A DNA stretch of 64,000 bases from Acidobacteriota bacterium (GTDB lineage: Bacteria > Acidobacteriota > Terriglobia > Terriglobales > Acidobacteriaceae), in assembly GCA_021793405.1 (NCBI GenBank), contig JAJYSV010000014.1:1-64000 (forward strand). The letters are read 5' to 3'. The translations under genes were made by a program, and so were the position numbers. The notes under the pieces are model-generated. The model was not told where the DNA came from, ran no database searches, and was given only the letters and a program-made list of their open reading frames with translations. Positions 1 to 14,981 of the stretch are shown in pieces. The number at the start of each line of letters is the position of its first letter. Position 1 is the first letter of the stretch.

Positions 1-155
1 TGCCGGAAGGCACGGAGATGGTGATGCCGGGGGACAATGTCAGCCTGGAGATTGAGCTGATTACTCCAGTGGCGATGGAGAAGGGCTTGCGGTTTGCGAT
101 TCGCGAAGGCGGACGCACGGTCGGCGCCGGCGCTATTGCTGAGATTTTGAAGTAA
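1..155 (+). CDS. tuf: elongation factor Tu, C-terminal end (partial)
   Basis: The first complete codon is at position 3 and the frame stays open to the TAA at 153-155. The roughly 50 residues read as the end of domain 3 of EF-Tu, the GTPase that delivers aminoacyl-tRNA to the ribosome. Recognisable pieces are [22 protein letters not shown] and the final AEILK. The 5' part lies outside the window. The order tuf, rpmG, tRNA-Trp, secE, nusG is the standard bacterial arrangement, which supports the call. Confidence 0.95.
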   Translation, partial: PEGTEMVMPGDNVSLEIELITPVAMEKGLRFAIREGGRTVGAGAIAEILK

Positions 156-166
156 CAGGGGACAAA

Positions 167-199
167 CCCACGTCTCAGAAGCGAGACGTGGGACACCCG
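167..199. repeat. hairpin repeat copy A (GGGCACCC family)
   Basis: A perfect 10-bp inverted repeat, CCCACGTCTC at 167-176 and GAGACGTGGG at 183-192, has a 6-nt loop and is followed by ACACCCG. It sits between tuf and rpmG. No T-run follows, so it does not look like a simple terminator. The same layout (CCCA arm, short loop, TGGG arm, then CACCC) recurs at several places in the window. Confidence 0.75.
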
Positions 200-266
200 C
201 AGTTGCATGAGATGGATCGGAAGCGGCTGGCAAGCAAATGCGGCCAAAATCGGATAGGATAAATAG

Positions 267-416
267 ATGCGCGAAATTATCACATTGCAATGTCCAGACT
301 GTAAAGAGCGGAACTATTCGACGACGAAGAACAAGAAGAAGACGACAGCGCGGCTGGAGTTTTCCAAGTTCTGCAATCGTTGCCGCAAGCATACGGCGCA
401 CAAAGAAACCAAGTAG
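267..416 (+). CDS. rpmG: 50S ribosomal protein L33
   Basis: This 49-residue protein was below the length of most gene calls but is clear from its sequence. It starts [17 protein letters not shown], carries a second cysteine pair CNRC, and ends in [10 protein letters not shown]. The two CxxC pairs are the zinc-binding form of L33, a small protein of the large ribosomal subunit. It lies between tuf and tRNA-Trp, its usual place. The start at 267 is the only in-frame ATG that gives the family's usual length. Confidence 0.95.
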   Translation: MREIITLQCPDCKERNYSTTKNKKKTTARLEFSKFCNRCRKHTAHKETK

Positions 417-436
417 GCGCGGCGTTTCAACGATGT

Positions 437-512
437 AGGGGCGTAAGCTCAACGGTTAAACTGCTGGTCTCCAAAACCGGACTTGGGGGTTCGAATCCCT
501 CCGCCCCTGCCA
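437..512 (+). tRNA. tRNA-Trp (anticodon CCA)
   Basis: The acceptor stem AGGGGCG (437-443) pairs with CGCCCCT (502-508), followed by discriminator G509 and an encoded CCA at 510-512. The anticodon loop CTCCAAA places anticodon CCA at 471-473. The T-arm GGGGGTTCGAATCCCTC is canonical. It lies between rpmG and secE, where bacteria commonly keep tRNA-Trp. Confidence 0.97.
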
Positions 513-588
513 GCTCTGTTGGGCCGGCAATGCAATCGCGATTCCGGCATCGCGCGGAATGCAAGTGGATTTCAAGAAGGAAACAGCT

Positions 589-840
589 ATGGCAAAGGCA
601 ATTGCAGTCACCGAAACCCAGACAACGCCCCAGTGGCGTCAGCAACCGGAGCGGTTCCTGACCTTCCTGAAGGAAGTTCGCAGCGAACTGCACAAGGTGG
701 TGACGCCGTCGCGCAAGGAAGTTCAGTCGACGACAACGGCGGTCATCATTACGGTGTTTCTGTTTGCCGCATATTTTTACGTGGTCGATGCGGCGGTGGG
801 CAAGATCATGCAAAACCTGCTGGCGTGGCTGACACACTAG
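589..840 (+). CDS. secE: preprotein translocase subunit SecE
   Basis: SecE is the small clamp subunit of the SecYEG channel in the inner membrane. The 83-residue protein has the family core RFLTFLKEVRSELHKVVTPS before a single C-terminal membrane span (VIITVFLFAAYFYVVDA). The start at 589 is chosen because AGAAGG lies 9-14 nt upstream. A longer reading from 559 would put that site inside the gene. It is followed by nusG after 41 nt. Confidence 0.95.
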   Translation: MAKAIAVTETQTTPQWRQQPERFLTFLKEVRSELHKVVTPSRKEVQSTTTAVIITVFLFAAYFYVVDAAVGKIMQNLLAWLTH

Positions 841-881
841 AAAAGTTTGCCCCGGGACGTGACGCCGGGAAGGTGAGATGG

Positions 882-1490
882 ATGGCAGAAGAAGCGAAAA
901 TCGAAGCGCAACCGGCGTCCGCTGAGACGCCGCCCGAGCTGGCACCTCCCGTCAACGAACGTTTTCGGTGGTACATCATTCATGCGTACTCCGGGTTTGA
1001 GCGCAAGGTGCGCGAATCGATCGAGAGCCGCGTGCAGGCCTACGGGCTGCATGATCGCATCGGGCGCATTATGGTCCCGACGGAGCCGGTGACAGAGATT
1101 CGCAACGGCAAGAAGTACACCATCGAGCGGGTTTTCTTGCCAGGATATGTGCTGATCGAGATGGATCTCGATAACGAAATCTGGCACCTGGTGAAGAACA
1201 CACCGCGTGTGACGGGATTTCTGGGAACGGGCGAAAAGCCGGTGGCGCTGAGCGAGGAAGAAATCAGCTCGATTATCTTCCGGTCGGATGTGTCGAAAGA
1301 CAAGCCGCGGATGAAGGTGAAGTTTGAAAAGAACGAGTCGGTGAAGATTACCGAAGGACCGTTCGCCAACTTTAACGGGGTTGTGGACGAAGTGAACGAA
1401 GACCGCGAAACGTTGAAGGTGATGGTGACCATCTTCGGGCGGTCGACGCCGGTGGAGTTGGAATTCAGCAAGGTGGAAAAGATTGCGTAA
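882..1490 (+). CDS. nusG: transcription termination/antitermination factor NusG
   Basis: NusG binds the RNA polymerase clamp and links transcription to Rho or to the ribosome. The protein has 202 residues. After a short acidic leader (to about residue 25) comes the NGN domain, beginning RWYIIHAYSGFERKVRESI and including VFLPGYVLIEM. The C-terminal KOW domain contains VKITEGPFANFNGVVDEV. The start at 882 is preceded by GGAAGGTGAG. The frame is open further upstream through secE, but that part has no NusG similarity. Confidence 0.96.
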   Translation: MAEEAKIEAQPASAETPPELAPPVNERFRWYIIHAYSGFERKVRESIESRVQAYGLHDRIGRIMVPTEPVTEIRNGKKYTIERVFLPGYVLIEMDLDNEIWHLVKNTPRVTGFLGTGEKPVALSEEEISSIIFRSDVSKDKPRMKVKFEKNESVKITEGPFANFNGVVDEVNEDRETLKVMVTIFGRSTPVELEFSKVEKIA

Positions 1491-1548
1491 GAAAGATGTT
1501 TGTTCGTCGGTTTTAGCCATTCGCTTATAGCAACTCTGCATTATCAGT

Positions 1549-1607
1549 CCCACCCTTTGCGGTGAAACTGCAAAGGGTGGGGCACCCCGGCTTTTAGCTA
1601 AAAGCCG
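1549..1607. repeat. hairpin repeat copy B plus adjoining 20-bp palindrome
   Basis: Twelve-base arms CCCACCCTTTGC (1549-1560) and GCAAAGGGTGGG (1570-1581) are perfectly complementary around a 9-nt loop, and are followed by GCACCCC. Directly adjoining is a perfect 20-bp palindrome at 1588-1607 (CGGCTTTTAG and its complement). They fill most of the nusG-rplK gap. The first hairpin belongs to the GGGCACCC family. The second ends near the ribosome site of rplK and could affect its translation; that is an inference. Confidence 0.75.
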
Positions 1608-1627
1608 ATTTTGAAAGGGATCAGGAA

Positions 1628-2065
1628 ATGCCTCCAGTCAAGAAAGTACAGACGCAGGTGAAACTGCAAATTGTCGCCGCGAAGGCAACTCCAGCGCCGC
1701 CGGTCGGCCCAGCTTTGGGCCAGGCGCAGGTCAACATCATGGAGTTCTGCAAGCAGTTCAACGCGCGCACGCAGACCCCCGACATGGCGGGTCTGGTGAT
1801 TCCGGTCGTCATCACGGTCTACACGGACCGCACCTTTACCTTTGTCACCAAAACGCCTCCCGCGGCGGTGCTGCTCAAAAAGGCAGCCAGCGTGGCCAAG
1901 GGCTCCGGTACGCCTAATAAGGACAAGGTTGGCAAGGTGACGGAGAAGCAGGTGGCCGAGATTGCCAAGCAGAAGATGCCGGACCTGAACGCGGCATCGG
2001 TCGAGTCCGCGATTCGCTCGATCAAGGGCACGGCGCGGTCCATGGGCATTGAAGTCGTCGCATAA
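1628..2065 (+). CDS. rplK: 50S ribosomal protein L11
   Basis: L11 forms part of the GTPase-associated centre of the large subunit, on 23S rRNA. The 145 residues match the full family length. The N-terminal domain has [22 protein letters not shown] and [12 protein letters not shown]. The C-terminal RNA-binding domain has [14 protein letters not shown] and ends [16 protein letters not shown] short purine run, AAAGGGATCAGG, precedes the ATG. Confidence 0.97.
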   Translation: MPPVKKVQTQVKLQIVAAKATPAPPVGPALGQAQVNIMEFCKQFNARTQTPDMAGLVIPVVITVYTDRTFTFVTKTPPAAVLLKKAASVAKGSGTPNKDKVGKVTEKQVAEIAKQKMPDLNAASVESAIRSIKGTARSMGIEVVA

Positions 2066-2277
2066 ATAGTGCAATTTGCATTTGCCGGCCTTATTGCCGC
2101 ATAATGAGAAGACGCGTTCATACAGCAATCCTTTGCTGAGGTGGTGCGCGTCACATACCACGGCCGGACGGCCGCTCCGAGCAATGCCGTAACAAGCAGT
2201 TGAATACCAGCAACACGGGGCGGTTCAGCGGGAAACAGCGCTGCATATAGGTCCGCGCGGTGGGAGACAGAGGAAAT

Positions 2278-2994
2278 ATGTCGAAAAAGTCTGGAAAGAA
2301 TATAGAGAAGGCGCGCGCGGCTGTGGAAGTGCGTCCCTATTCTTTGACCGAAGCGGTCCCGCTTCTGCAAAAGGTCAAATACGCAAAGTTCGATGAGACG
2401 GTGGAGATCACGTTGCGGTTGGGTGTCGATCCCAAGCATGCCGACCAGATGGTGCGCGGCACAGTGGTGCTTCCCCATGGATTAGGCAAGACCAAGCGCG
2501 TGGCTGTGATTGCTTCCGGCGAAAAGGTGCGCGAGGCGGAAGCAGCGGGTGCGGACTTCGTCGGCGGCGACGACCTGGTGGAACGAATTCAAAAAGAGAG
2601 TTGGACCGACTTTGATGCCCTGATCGCCACGCCGGACATGATGAAGGCACTTGGCAGACTGGGCAAGATTCTTGGGCCACGCGGGCTGATGCCCAACCCG
2701 AAGACCGGTACTGTAACCACGGATGTGGCGGCGGCGGTGAAAGAGATCAAGGCCGGCAAGATTGAATTTCGCACGGACAAGACAGCGCTGATCCACGTGC
2801 CGGTCGGCAAACTCTCCTTTACGCCGGAAAAGCTGATCGAAAATGCGACGACCGTGATTACGAGCGTGGTGAAGGCCAAGCCTTCCGCCGCCAAGGGCAA
2901 GTATGTGAAGGGCATCACGCTGAGCTCGACGATGGGCCCTGGGATTCAGCTGGATCAGGCGGTTGTGGACGCGGCTGGGAAGGCTCAGTCGTAG
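2278..2994 (+). CDS. rplA: 50S ribosomal protein L1
   Basis: L1 builds the mobile L1 stalk near the E site and in many bacteria represses its own operon. The protein has 238 residues from MSKKSGKN. Family marks include [44 protein letters not shown] and [22 protein letters not shown] 2278 has AGAGGA just upstream and is preferred to the GTG at 2260. The gap to rplK is 212 nt, much wider than the usual tight spacing. I see no gene in it. Confidence 0.96.
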   Translation: MSKKSGKNIEKARAAVEVRPYSLTEAVPLLQKVKYAKFDETVEITLRLGVDPKHADQMVRGTVVLPHGLGKTKRVAVIASGEKVREAEAAGADFVGGDDLVERIQKESWTDFDALIATPDMMKALGRLGKILGPRGLMPNPKTGTVTTDVAAAVKEIKAGKIEFRTDKTALIHVPVGKLSFTPEKLIENATTVITSVVKAKPSAAKGKYVKGITLSSTMGPGIQLDQAVVDAAGKAQS

Positions 2995-3098
2995 AGTTTG
3001 AAATCTGGAATCAAAAACTGGTTGGCAACGAGTTCACGGAAGAATGGGTTGGCGTCTGGAGCTGGACAAGCTCGACGCGACCAGATGGGATTAAAGCA

Positions 3099-3641
3099 AT
3101 GGCATTGACGAGAGCCAAGAAGGCAGAACAGGTCGAAAAGCTGGCCGCGGAGTTGACAGGCGCGACGACTGCGATTGTAGGAACCTTTCAAAAGCTGACG
3201 GTTTCACAGGATTTCGCCTTGCGCACCGTGGTTCGGAACGCAGGCGGCAAGTATCGCGTGGTCAAGAACAAACTGGCGGCACGCGCTTCCCAGGGAACGG
3301 GCGTGGAACAGGCGCTGCAGGGACTGAAGGGCGTTTCTTCGCTAGCTTACAGCAGCGGCGATCCAGTGGCATTGGCGAAGGCGCTGACCACATGGGTCAA
3401 GGAGAACGCGGAGTTTTCCTTCAAGCTGGCGATTGTGGATGGCAAGGTCCTGTCGGTCGCGGAGATTCAGCAGTTGGCCGCGATGCCGGGACGCGAAGAG
3501 CTGTACTCGAAGCTACTGTTCCTGATCAGTTCGCCGGCGCAAAGGCTGGCGACGGTGTTGAACGCTACCGGCCGCGATCTGGCCGTGGTGCTGGGTCAGG
3601 CTGTCGAGCAAAAGAAGTTTTCGGAAGCGGCTGCCTCGTAA
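3099..3641 (+). CDS. rplJ: 50S ribosomal protein L10
   Basis: L10 anchors the L7/L12 stalk to 23S rRNA. The 180-residue protein starts MALTRAKKAEQVEKLAAEL and contains the family segment GGKYRVVKNKLAARA. The last helical part (SPAQRLATVLNATGRDLAVVLGQAVEQ) is where L7/L12 dimers dock. It lies 104 nt after rplA and before rplL, the standard order. Confidence 0.96.
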   Translation: MALTRAKKAEQVEKLAAELTGATTAIVGTFQKLTVSQDFALRTVVRNAGGKYRVVKNKLAARASQGTGVEQALQGLKGVSSLAYSSGDPVALAKALTTWVKENAEFSFKLAIVDGKVLSVAEIQQLAAMPGREELYSKLLFLISSPAQRLATVLNATGRDLAVVLGQAVEQKKFSEAAAS

Positions 3642-3686
3642 GAACGGCGTGTTTTCAAAGGATTTTCTTTGTTACTGTAATGCGGG

Positions 3687-3710
3687 CTAGCTACGCTACG
3701 ATGGGCACCC
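3687..3710. repeat. degenerate hairpin repeat copy C
   Basis: The rplJ-rplL gap contains TAGCTACGCTA directly followed by CGATGGGCACCC. This matches the right half of the copies at 9422 and 13966 but the left CCCACCC arm is missing. Upstream sequence TGTTACTGTAATGCGG also resembles the flank of the other copies. I read it as a shortened or decayed member. Confidence 0.5.
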
Positions 3711-3872
3711 AACTTACTTGGTAACACTGGATTAGGATCTGCTGCATTGCGTTGGGGTGTCGTCTGGACACAACGGAAACCACCGCGGCGGCAATCGGGA
3801 TTGGAACGAAAAGTCCCGCGAGCATTACAGGGTTGAGCGGTACACACGAATTTAGCACAATGGAGAATGGAC

Positions 3873-4253
3873 ATGGCGGATTTGCAGCAGATTGAAGATC
3901 AAATTGTCGGGCTGACCCTGCTGGATGCGGCGGCTCTGGTGAAGAAGCTTGAAGAGCGGCTGGGAGTTTCGGCCGCAGCCGCCGCGCCGGTGATGGTAGC
4001 GGGCGGAGGCGCGGGGGCCGCTGCGGCACCTGCGGAAGAGCAGACGGAATTTGCCGTCATCCTGAAGGATGCTGGCACCAATAAGATCAACACCATCAAG
4101 GTAGTACGGGAAGTAACGGCACTGGGCCTGAAGGAAGCGAAGGACCTGGTGGATGGCGCTCCCAAGACGGTGAAGGAAGGCATCAGCAAAGAAGAAGCCG
4201 AGGCGATCAAGAAGAAATTTACTGACGCCGGGGCTGCGGTTGATGTAAAGTAG
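3873..4253 (+). CDS. rplL: 50S ribosomal protein L7/L12
   Basis: L7/L12 dimers recruit translation GTPases to the ribosome. The protein is 126 residues: an N-terminal dimerisation helix ([25 protein letters not shown]), an alanine/glycine hinge (residues about 40-57), and the C-terminal domain with [33 protein letters not shown] and a KKKF segment. ATG 3873 is chosen because TGGAG lies 7 nt upstream. The ATG at 3867 would overlap that site. Confidence 0.96.
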   Translation: MADLQQIEDQIVGLTLLDAAALVKKLEERLGVSAAAAAPVMVAGGGAGAAAAPAEEQTEFAVILKDAGTNKINTIKVVREVTALGLKEAKDLVDGAPKTVKEGISKEEAEAIKKKFTDAGAAVDVK

Positions 4254-4261
4254 TTGTCCTT

Positions 4262-4320
4262 GCCTGTGGGGCGAATCTGCGCTATGCTAGTAACAAGAGT
4301 AAGCCATTCGCCCCACAGGC
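4262..4320 (+). promoter_or_regulatory. 15-bp perfect inverted repeat between rplL and rpoB
   Basis: GCCTGTGGGGCGAAT (4262-4276) is exactly complementary to ATTCGCCCCACAGGC (4306-4320), with a 29-nt loop. It starts 8 nt after the rplL stop. No T-run follows. In Escherichia coli this same gap holds an attenuator and an RNase III cleavage hairpin that separates ribosomal-protein from polymerase mRNA. A similar role here is an inference from position and structure only. Confidence 0.65.
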
Positions 4321-4840
4321 TCGATGGCTCGTGAAGTTCTTGCCGCCAGTAATCTGGCAGCCTGTCTTCACTTCGATTGGTCTAACAGCGCTTGGGAGCG
4401 ATCTCCAGCGCAGGCGGAAGCAAAAACCCATCTATTCGAATAGTGCACAATCCGGTTGTGGCGCTCGCGGGACTCACTGTCTCTTGCGGGCGGCTTTCTG
4501 TTTTTGAACAACTATCGCAGGATGGCATCGGAAGCTCCGAAGAGTACGGGCCGTGATAGGACACGCGCTTTGATTGAAAGCGAGAATGCAGCAAATCGTT
4601 GCCGGCTGGGAAACAGACAAAATCGCAGAAGAGTCCCTCGACCCCGCATGAGGAAAGACCGGTTCACGATCTGTCTTGTGCGAGAAGAAGGACCCCATCG
4701 CAGCAGGCGAACTTGAAAAGTAGCACCTCAACCATGTCGACTCGACGGGTCTTCTGTGAAGGAACCAGAATGCCGTCGAACCAATTCCCGGGTTGCCGCC
4801 GGGAGTAGTCCGCACAAGGCAAATCAGCCAGGAGTGAAGC
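4321..4840. other. rplL-rpoB intergenic region, no gene seen
   Basis: About 520 bases separate the hairpin from rpoB. The short open frames on either strand have no family resemblance and no convincing ribosome sites. The region may hold the rpoB leader or promoter. I could not identify a clear -35/-10 pair. CAGGAGTGAAGC just before 4841 is the likely rpoB ribosome site. Confidence 0.5.
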
Positions 4841-9316
<4,476 letters not shown>

Positions 9317-9383
9317 GTATTACTCCGGGCGCCGCGAGAAATTGCGGCGCCTGGGGAAGCGAATTTGAAGCCAGTTTTTTAGA

Positions 9384-9452
9384 GCATTTTCACTGTTGGT
9401 GTAATTCAGATGTCGTTCTATCCCACCCTAGCTTCGCTAGGATGGGGCACCC
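9384..9452. repeat. hairpin repeat copy D with extended flank (rpoB-rpoC gap)
   Basis: CCCACCCTAGC (9422-9432) and GCTAGGATGGG (9436-9446) form a stem with one mismatch and a 3-nt loop, followed by GCACCC. The preceding bases TTTTCACTGTTGGTGTAATTC resemble the flank of the copy at 13930-13995, so the repeated unit is about 65 bp. It lies in the 310-nt rpoB-rpoC gap (9317-9626). The rest of that gap shows no gene. Confidence 0.75.
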
Positions 9453-9626
9453 AGAATCATCACGCTATCTGTGAAAATGCGTAAGAGACACGGTTGTCGT
9501 CCACATAAGCCAACGCGCTCCCGGGACGGATGGACGACCGGAACCATGGAAATCCCGGGAACGCGAGAACCGGTCCTACTGCGTTCTTGAATCGCGCGCA
9601 GCAGAGATCAGGTCACGGAGGTCGTC

Positions 9627-13817
<4,191 letters not shown>

Positions 13818-13845
13818 GAAATTGTAACTTCTACTGTTCGAAATA

Positions 13846-13883
13846 AGAGAGCGGGCGATTTTTAGCCCGCTCTCTTTGTTTTC
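13846..13883 (+). terminator. intrinsic terminator after rpoC
   Basis: An 11-bp perfect stem (AGAGAGCGGGC at 13846-13856, GCCCGCTCTCT at 13865-13875) with an 8-nt loop is followed by TTGTTTTC. It lies 29 nt after the rpoC stop and ends the ribosomal/polymerase operon. Confidence 0.88.
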
Positions 13884-13929
13884 TCCCGGCCTTTGGCTCA
13901 TCTGGTGATCCATGTCGGGCGACTTAGAT

Positions 13930-13995
13930 CAGTTTCACAGTTGCTGGAATGCGGACATTTTACTACCCCACCCTAGCTGCGCTAGGATGGGCACC
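13930..13995. repeat. hairpin repeat copy E with extended flank
   Basis: The core is CCCCACCCTAGC, a 3-nt loop, then GCTAGGATGGGCACC. The upstream AGTTTCACAGTTGCTGGAAT resembles the flank of copy D. It lies between the rpoC terminator and the thioredoxin-like gene. Confidence 0.72.
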
Positions 13996-14068
13996 ACTCT
14001 CGGTGGAAATGCTCTGAGAATCCCGCGCTGGCAGGCGGCATCCAATTTGCGAGAGGAAGAGCTTTCTC

Positions 14069-14626
14069 ATGCGTTTCAATCAAAACCTCCAACGGACCGT
14101 GCTGATTGGTGTCGGCATCGTCACGCTTGCGGCCACTTCCGGTCGCGCTTCGACGGCTGCCGGGCTCCATCTCGGCACTGAAATTTATCCTCAGCTCGAT
14201 TCTGCGAACATTTATTCCGATACCGCCAATGCGAGGGAGGACATTCGCCAGGCAATTCTAAAGGCGGGCAGCGAGCACAAGCACGTGCTGCTGGTCTTCG
14301 GCGGCAATTGGTGCGAAGATTGCCACCTTCTTGAACTCTATTTTCACGATCCGGGCAACGCTTCCCTGCTGGCGGCCAACTATGTCCTGGTCAACGTGAG
14401 TGTCGGAGAATATGACAGGAATCTCGATCTGGCTCGCATGTACGGCATCCACCTGAACAAGGGCGTGCCGGCTCTGGTGGTGCTGAATGGAGCGGGACAT
14501 CTTCTCTATGCGCAGCGGAATGGAGAATTTGAAAATATGCGGGTTCTGAATTCGGCTGCCGTGACGACTTTCTTACTGAAGTGGAAGCCGCGAGGCAGGG
14601 CGCATCGCCGCAAAATAAAAGCATAA
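14069..14626 (+). CDS. secreted thioredoxin-like protein
   Basis: The 185-residue protein has an N-terminal signal segment (VLIGVGIVTLAATSGRA, cut near residue 28). A thioredoxin fold follows: VLLVFGGNWCEDCHLLEL holds the redox pair C82-E-D-C85, and KGVPALVVLN supplies the cis-proline loop. It is probably a periplasmic thiol-disulfide protein of the thioredoxin_7 type. Partner and substrate are unknown. It stands alone, after the rpoC terminator, with GAGAGGAAGAGC before the ATG. The basic tail RGRAHRRKIKA is not a family feature. Confidence 0.8.
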   Translation: MRFNQNLQRTVLIGVGIVTLAATSGRASTAAGLHLGTEIYPQLDSANIYSDTANAREDIRQAILKAGSEHKHVLLVFGGNWCEDCHLLELYFHDPGNASLLAANYVLVNVSVGEYDRNLDLARMYGIHLNKGVPALVVLNGAGHLLYAQRNGEFENMRVLNSAAVTTFLLKWKPRGRAHRRKIKA

Positions 14627-14631
14627 TTCGA

Positions 14632-14730
14632 TCCCACTCAAGCCAAAGGACTGCTTGAATTGAGGGGCACCCAGCGTTCCGCTGTTACAGTAGTGCCGGC
14701 TCTGTTCTATCCCACCCTTCGCAAAGAAGG
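14632..14730. repeat. two hairpin repeat copies F and G in tandem
   Basis: Copy F has CCCACTCAAGC and, after a short loop, GCTTGAATTGAGGGGCACCC. Copy G follows at about 14680-14730: CTGTTACAGTAGTGCCGG resembles the flank of copies C-E, then TCCCACCCTTCGCAAAGAAGG, where the expected TGGGGCACCC end is replaced by unrelated sequence. Copy G seems to be broken where the SDR remnant region begins. Confidence 0.6.
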
Positions 14731-14782
14731 ACGTGTCAAGTTCCTCGACATGGTTTACACATTGTTCCGGACATTCTTTCCA

Positions 14783-14956
14783 GATCGCTTCAGTGGTGGG
14801 ACCGCCGAGGGACGGCAGGCAGTGATCGCGCAGGAACCGGTGAGAAGAATGGGAACGCCGGAAGCGATCGCCGAGGCGGTGGTGCGGTTGTGTTCGGATG
14901 CGGCCAGCTTCGTCGTCGGCAGCGCCATGATCGTCGACGGCGGCCAGACGGTGTAA
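14783..14956 (+). pseudogene. remnant of a short-chain dehydrogenase (C-terminal end only)
   Basis: Fifty-seven residues from DRFSGGTAEGRQAVIAQE to the stop read as the last part of an SDR oxidoreductase. VRRMGTPEAIAEAVVRLCSDAAS and GSAMIVDGGQTV are the typical C-terminal segments after the active site. The Rossmann GxxxGxG and the YxxxK catalytic motif are absent because upstream DNA is hairpin repeat. An in-frame ATG exists at 14660 but would add unrelated residues. I read this as a gene cut off by a rearrangement at or near repeat copy G. Confidence 0.75.
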
Positions 14957-14981
14957 CAGCGTTCGATCATCTCTGAAAACG

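Noticed and set aside
483-881. N-terminal extension of NusG through tRNA-Trp and secE
   Set aside because: The extension has no NusG similarity and overlaps other genes; ATG 882 has a ribosome site and normal family length.
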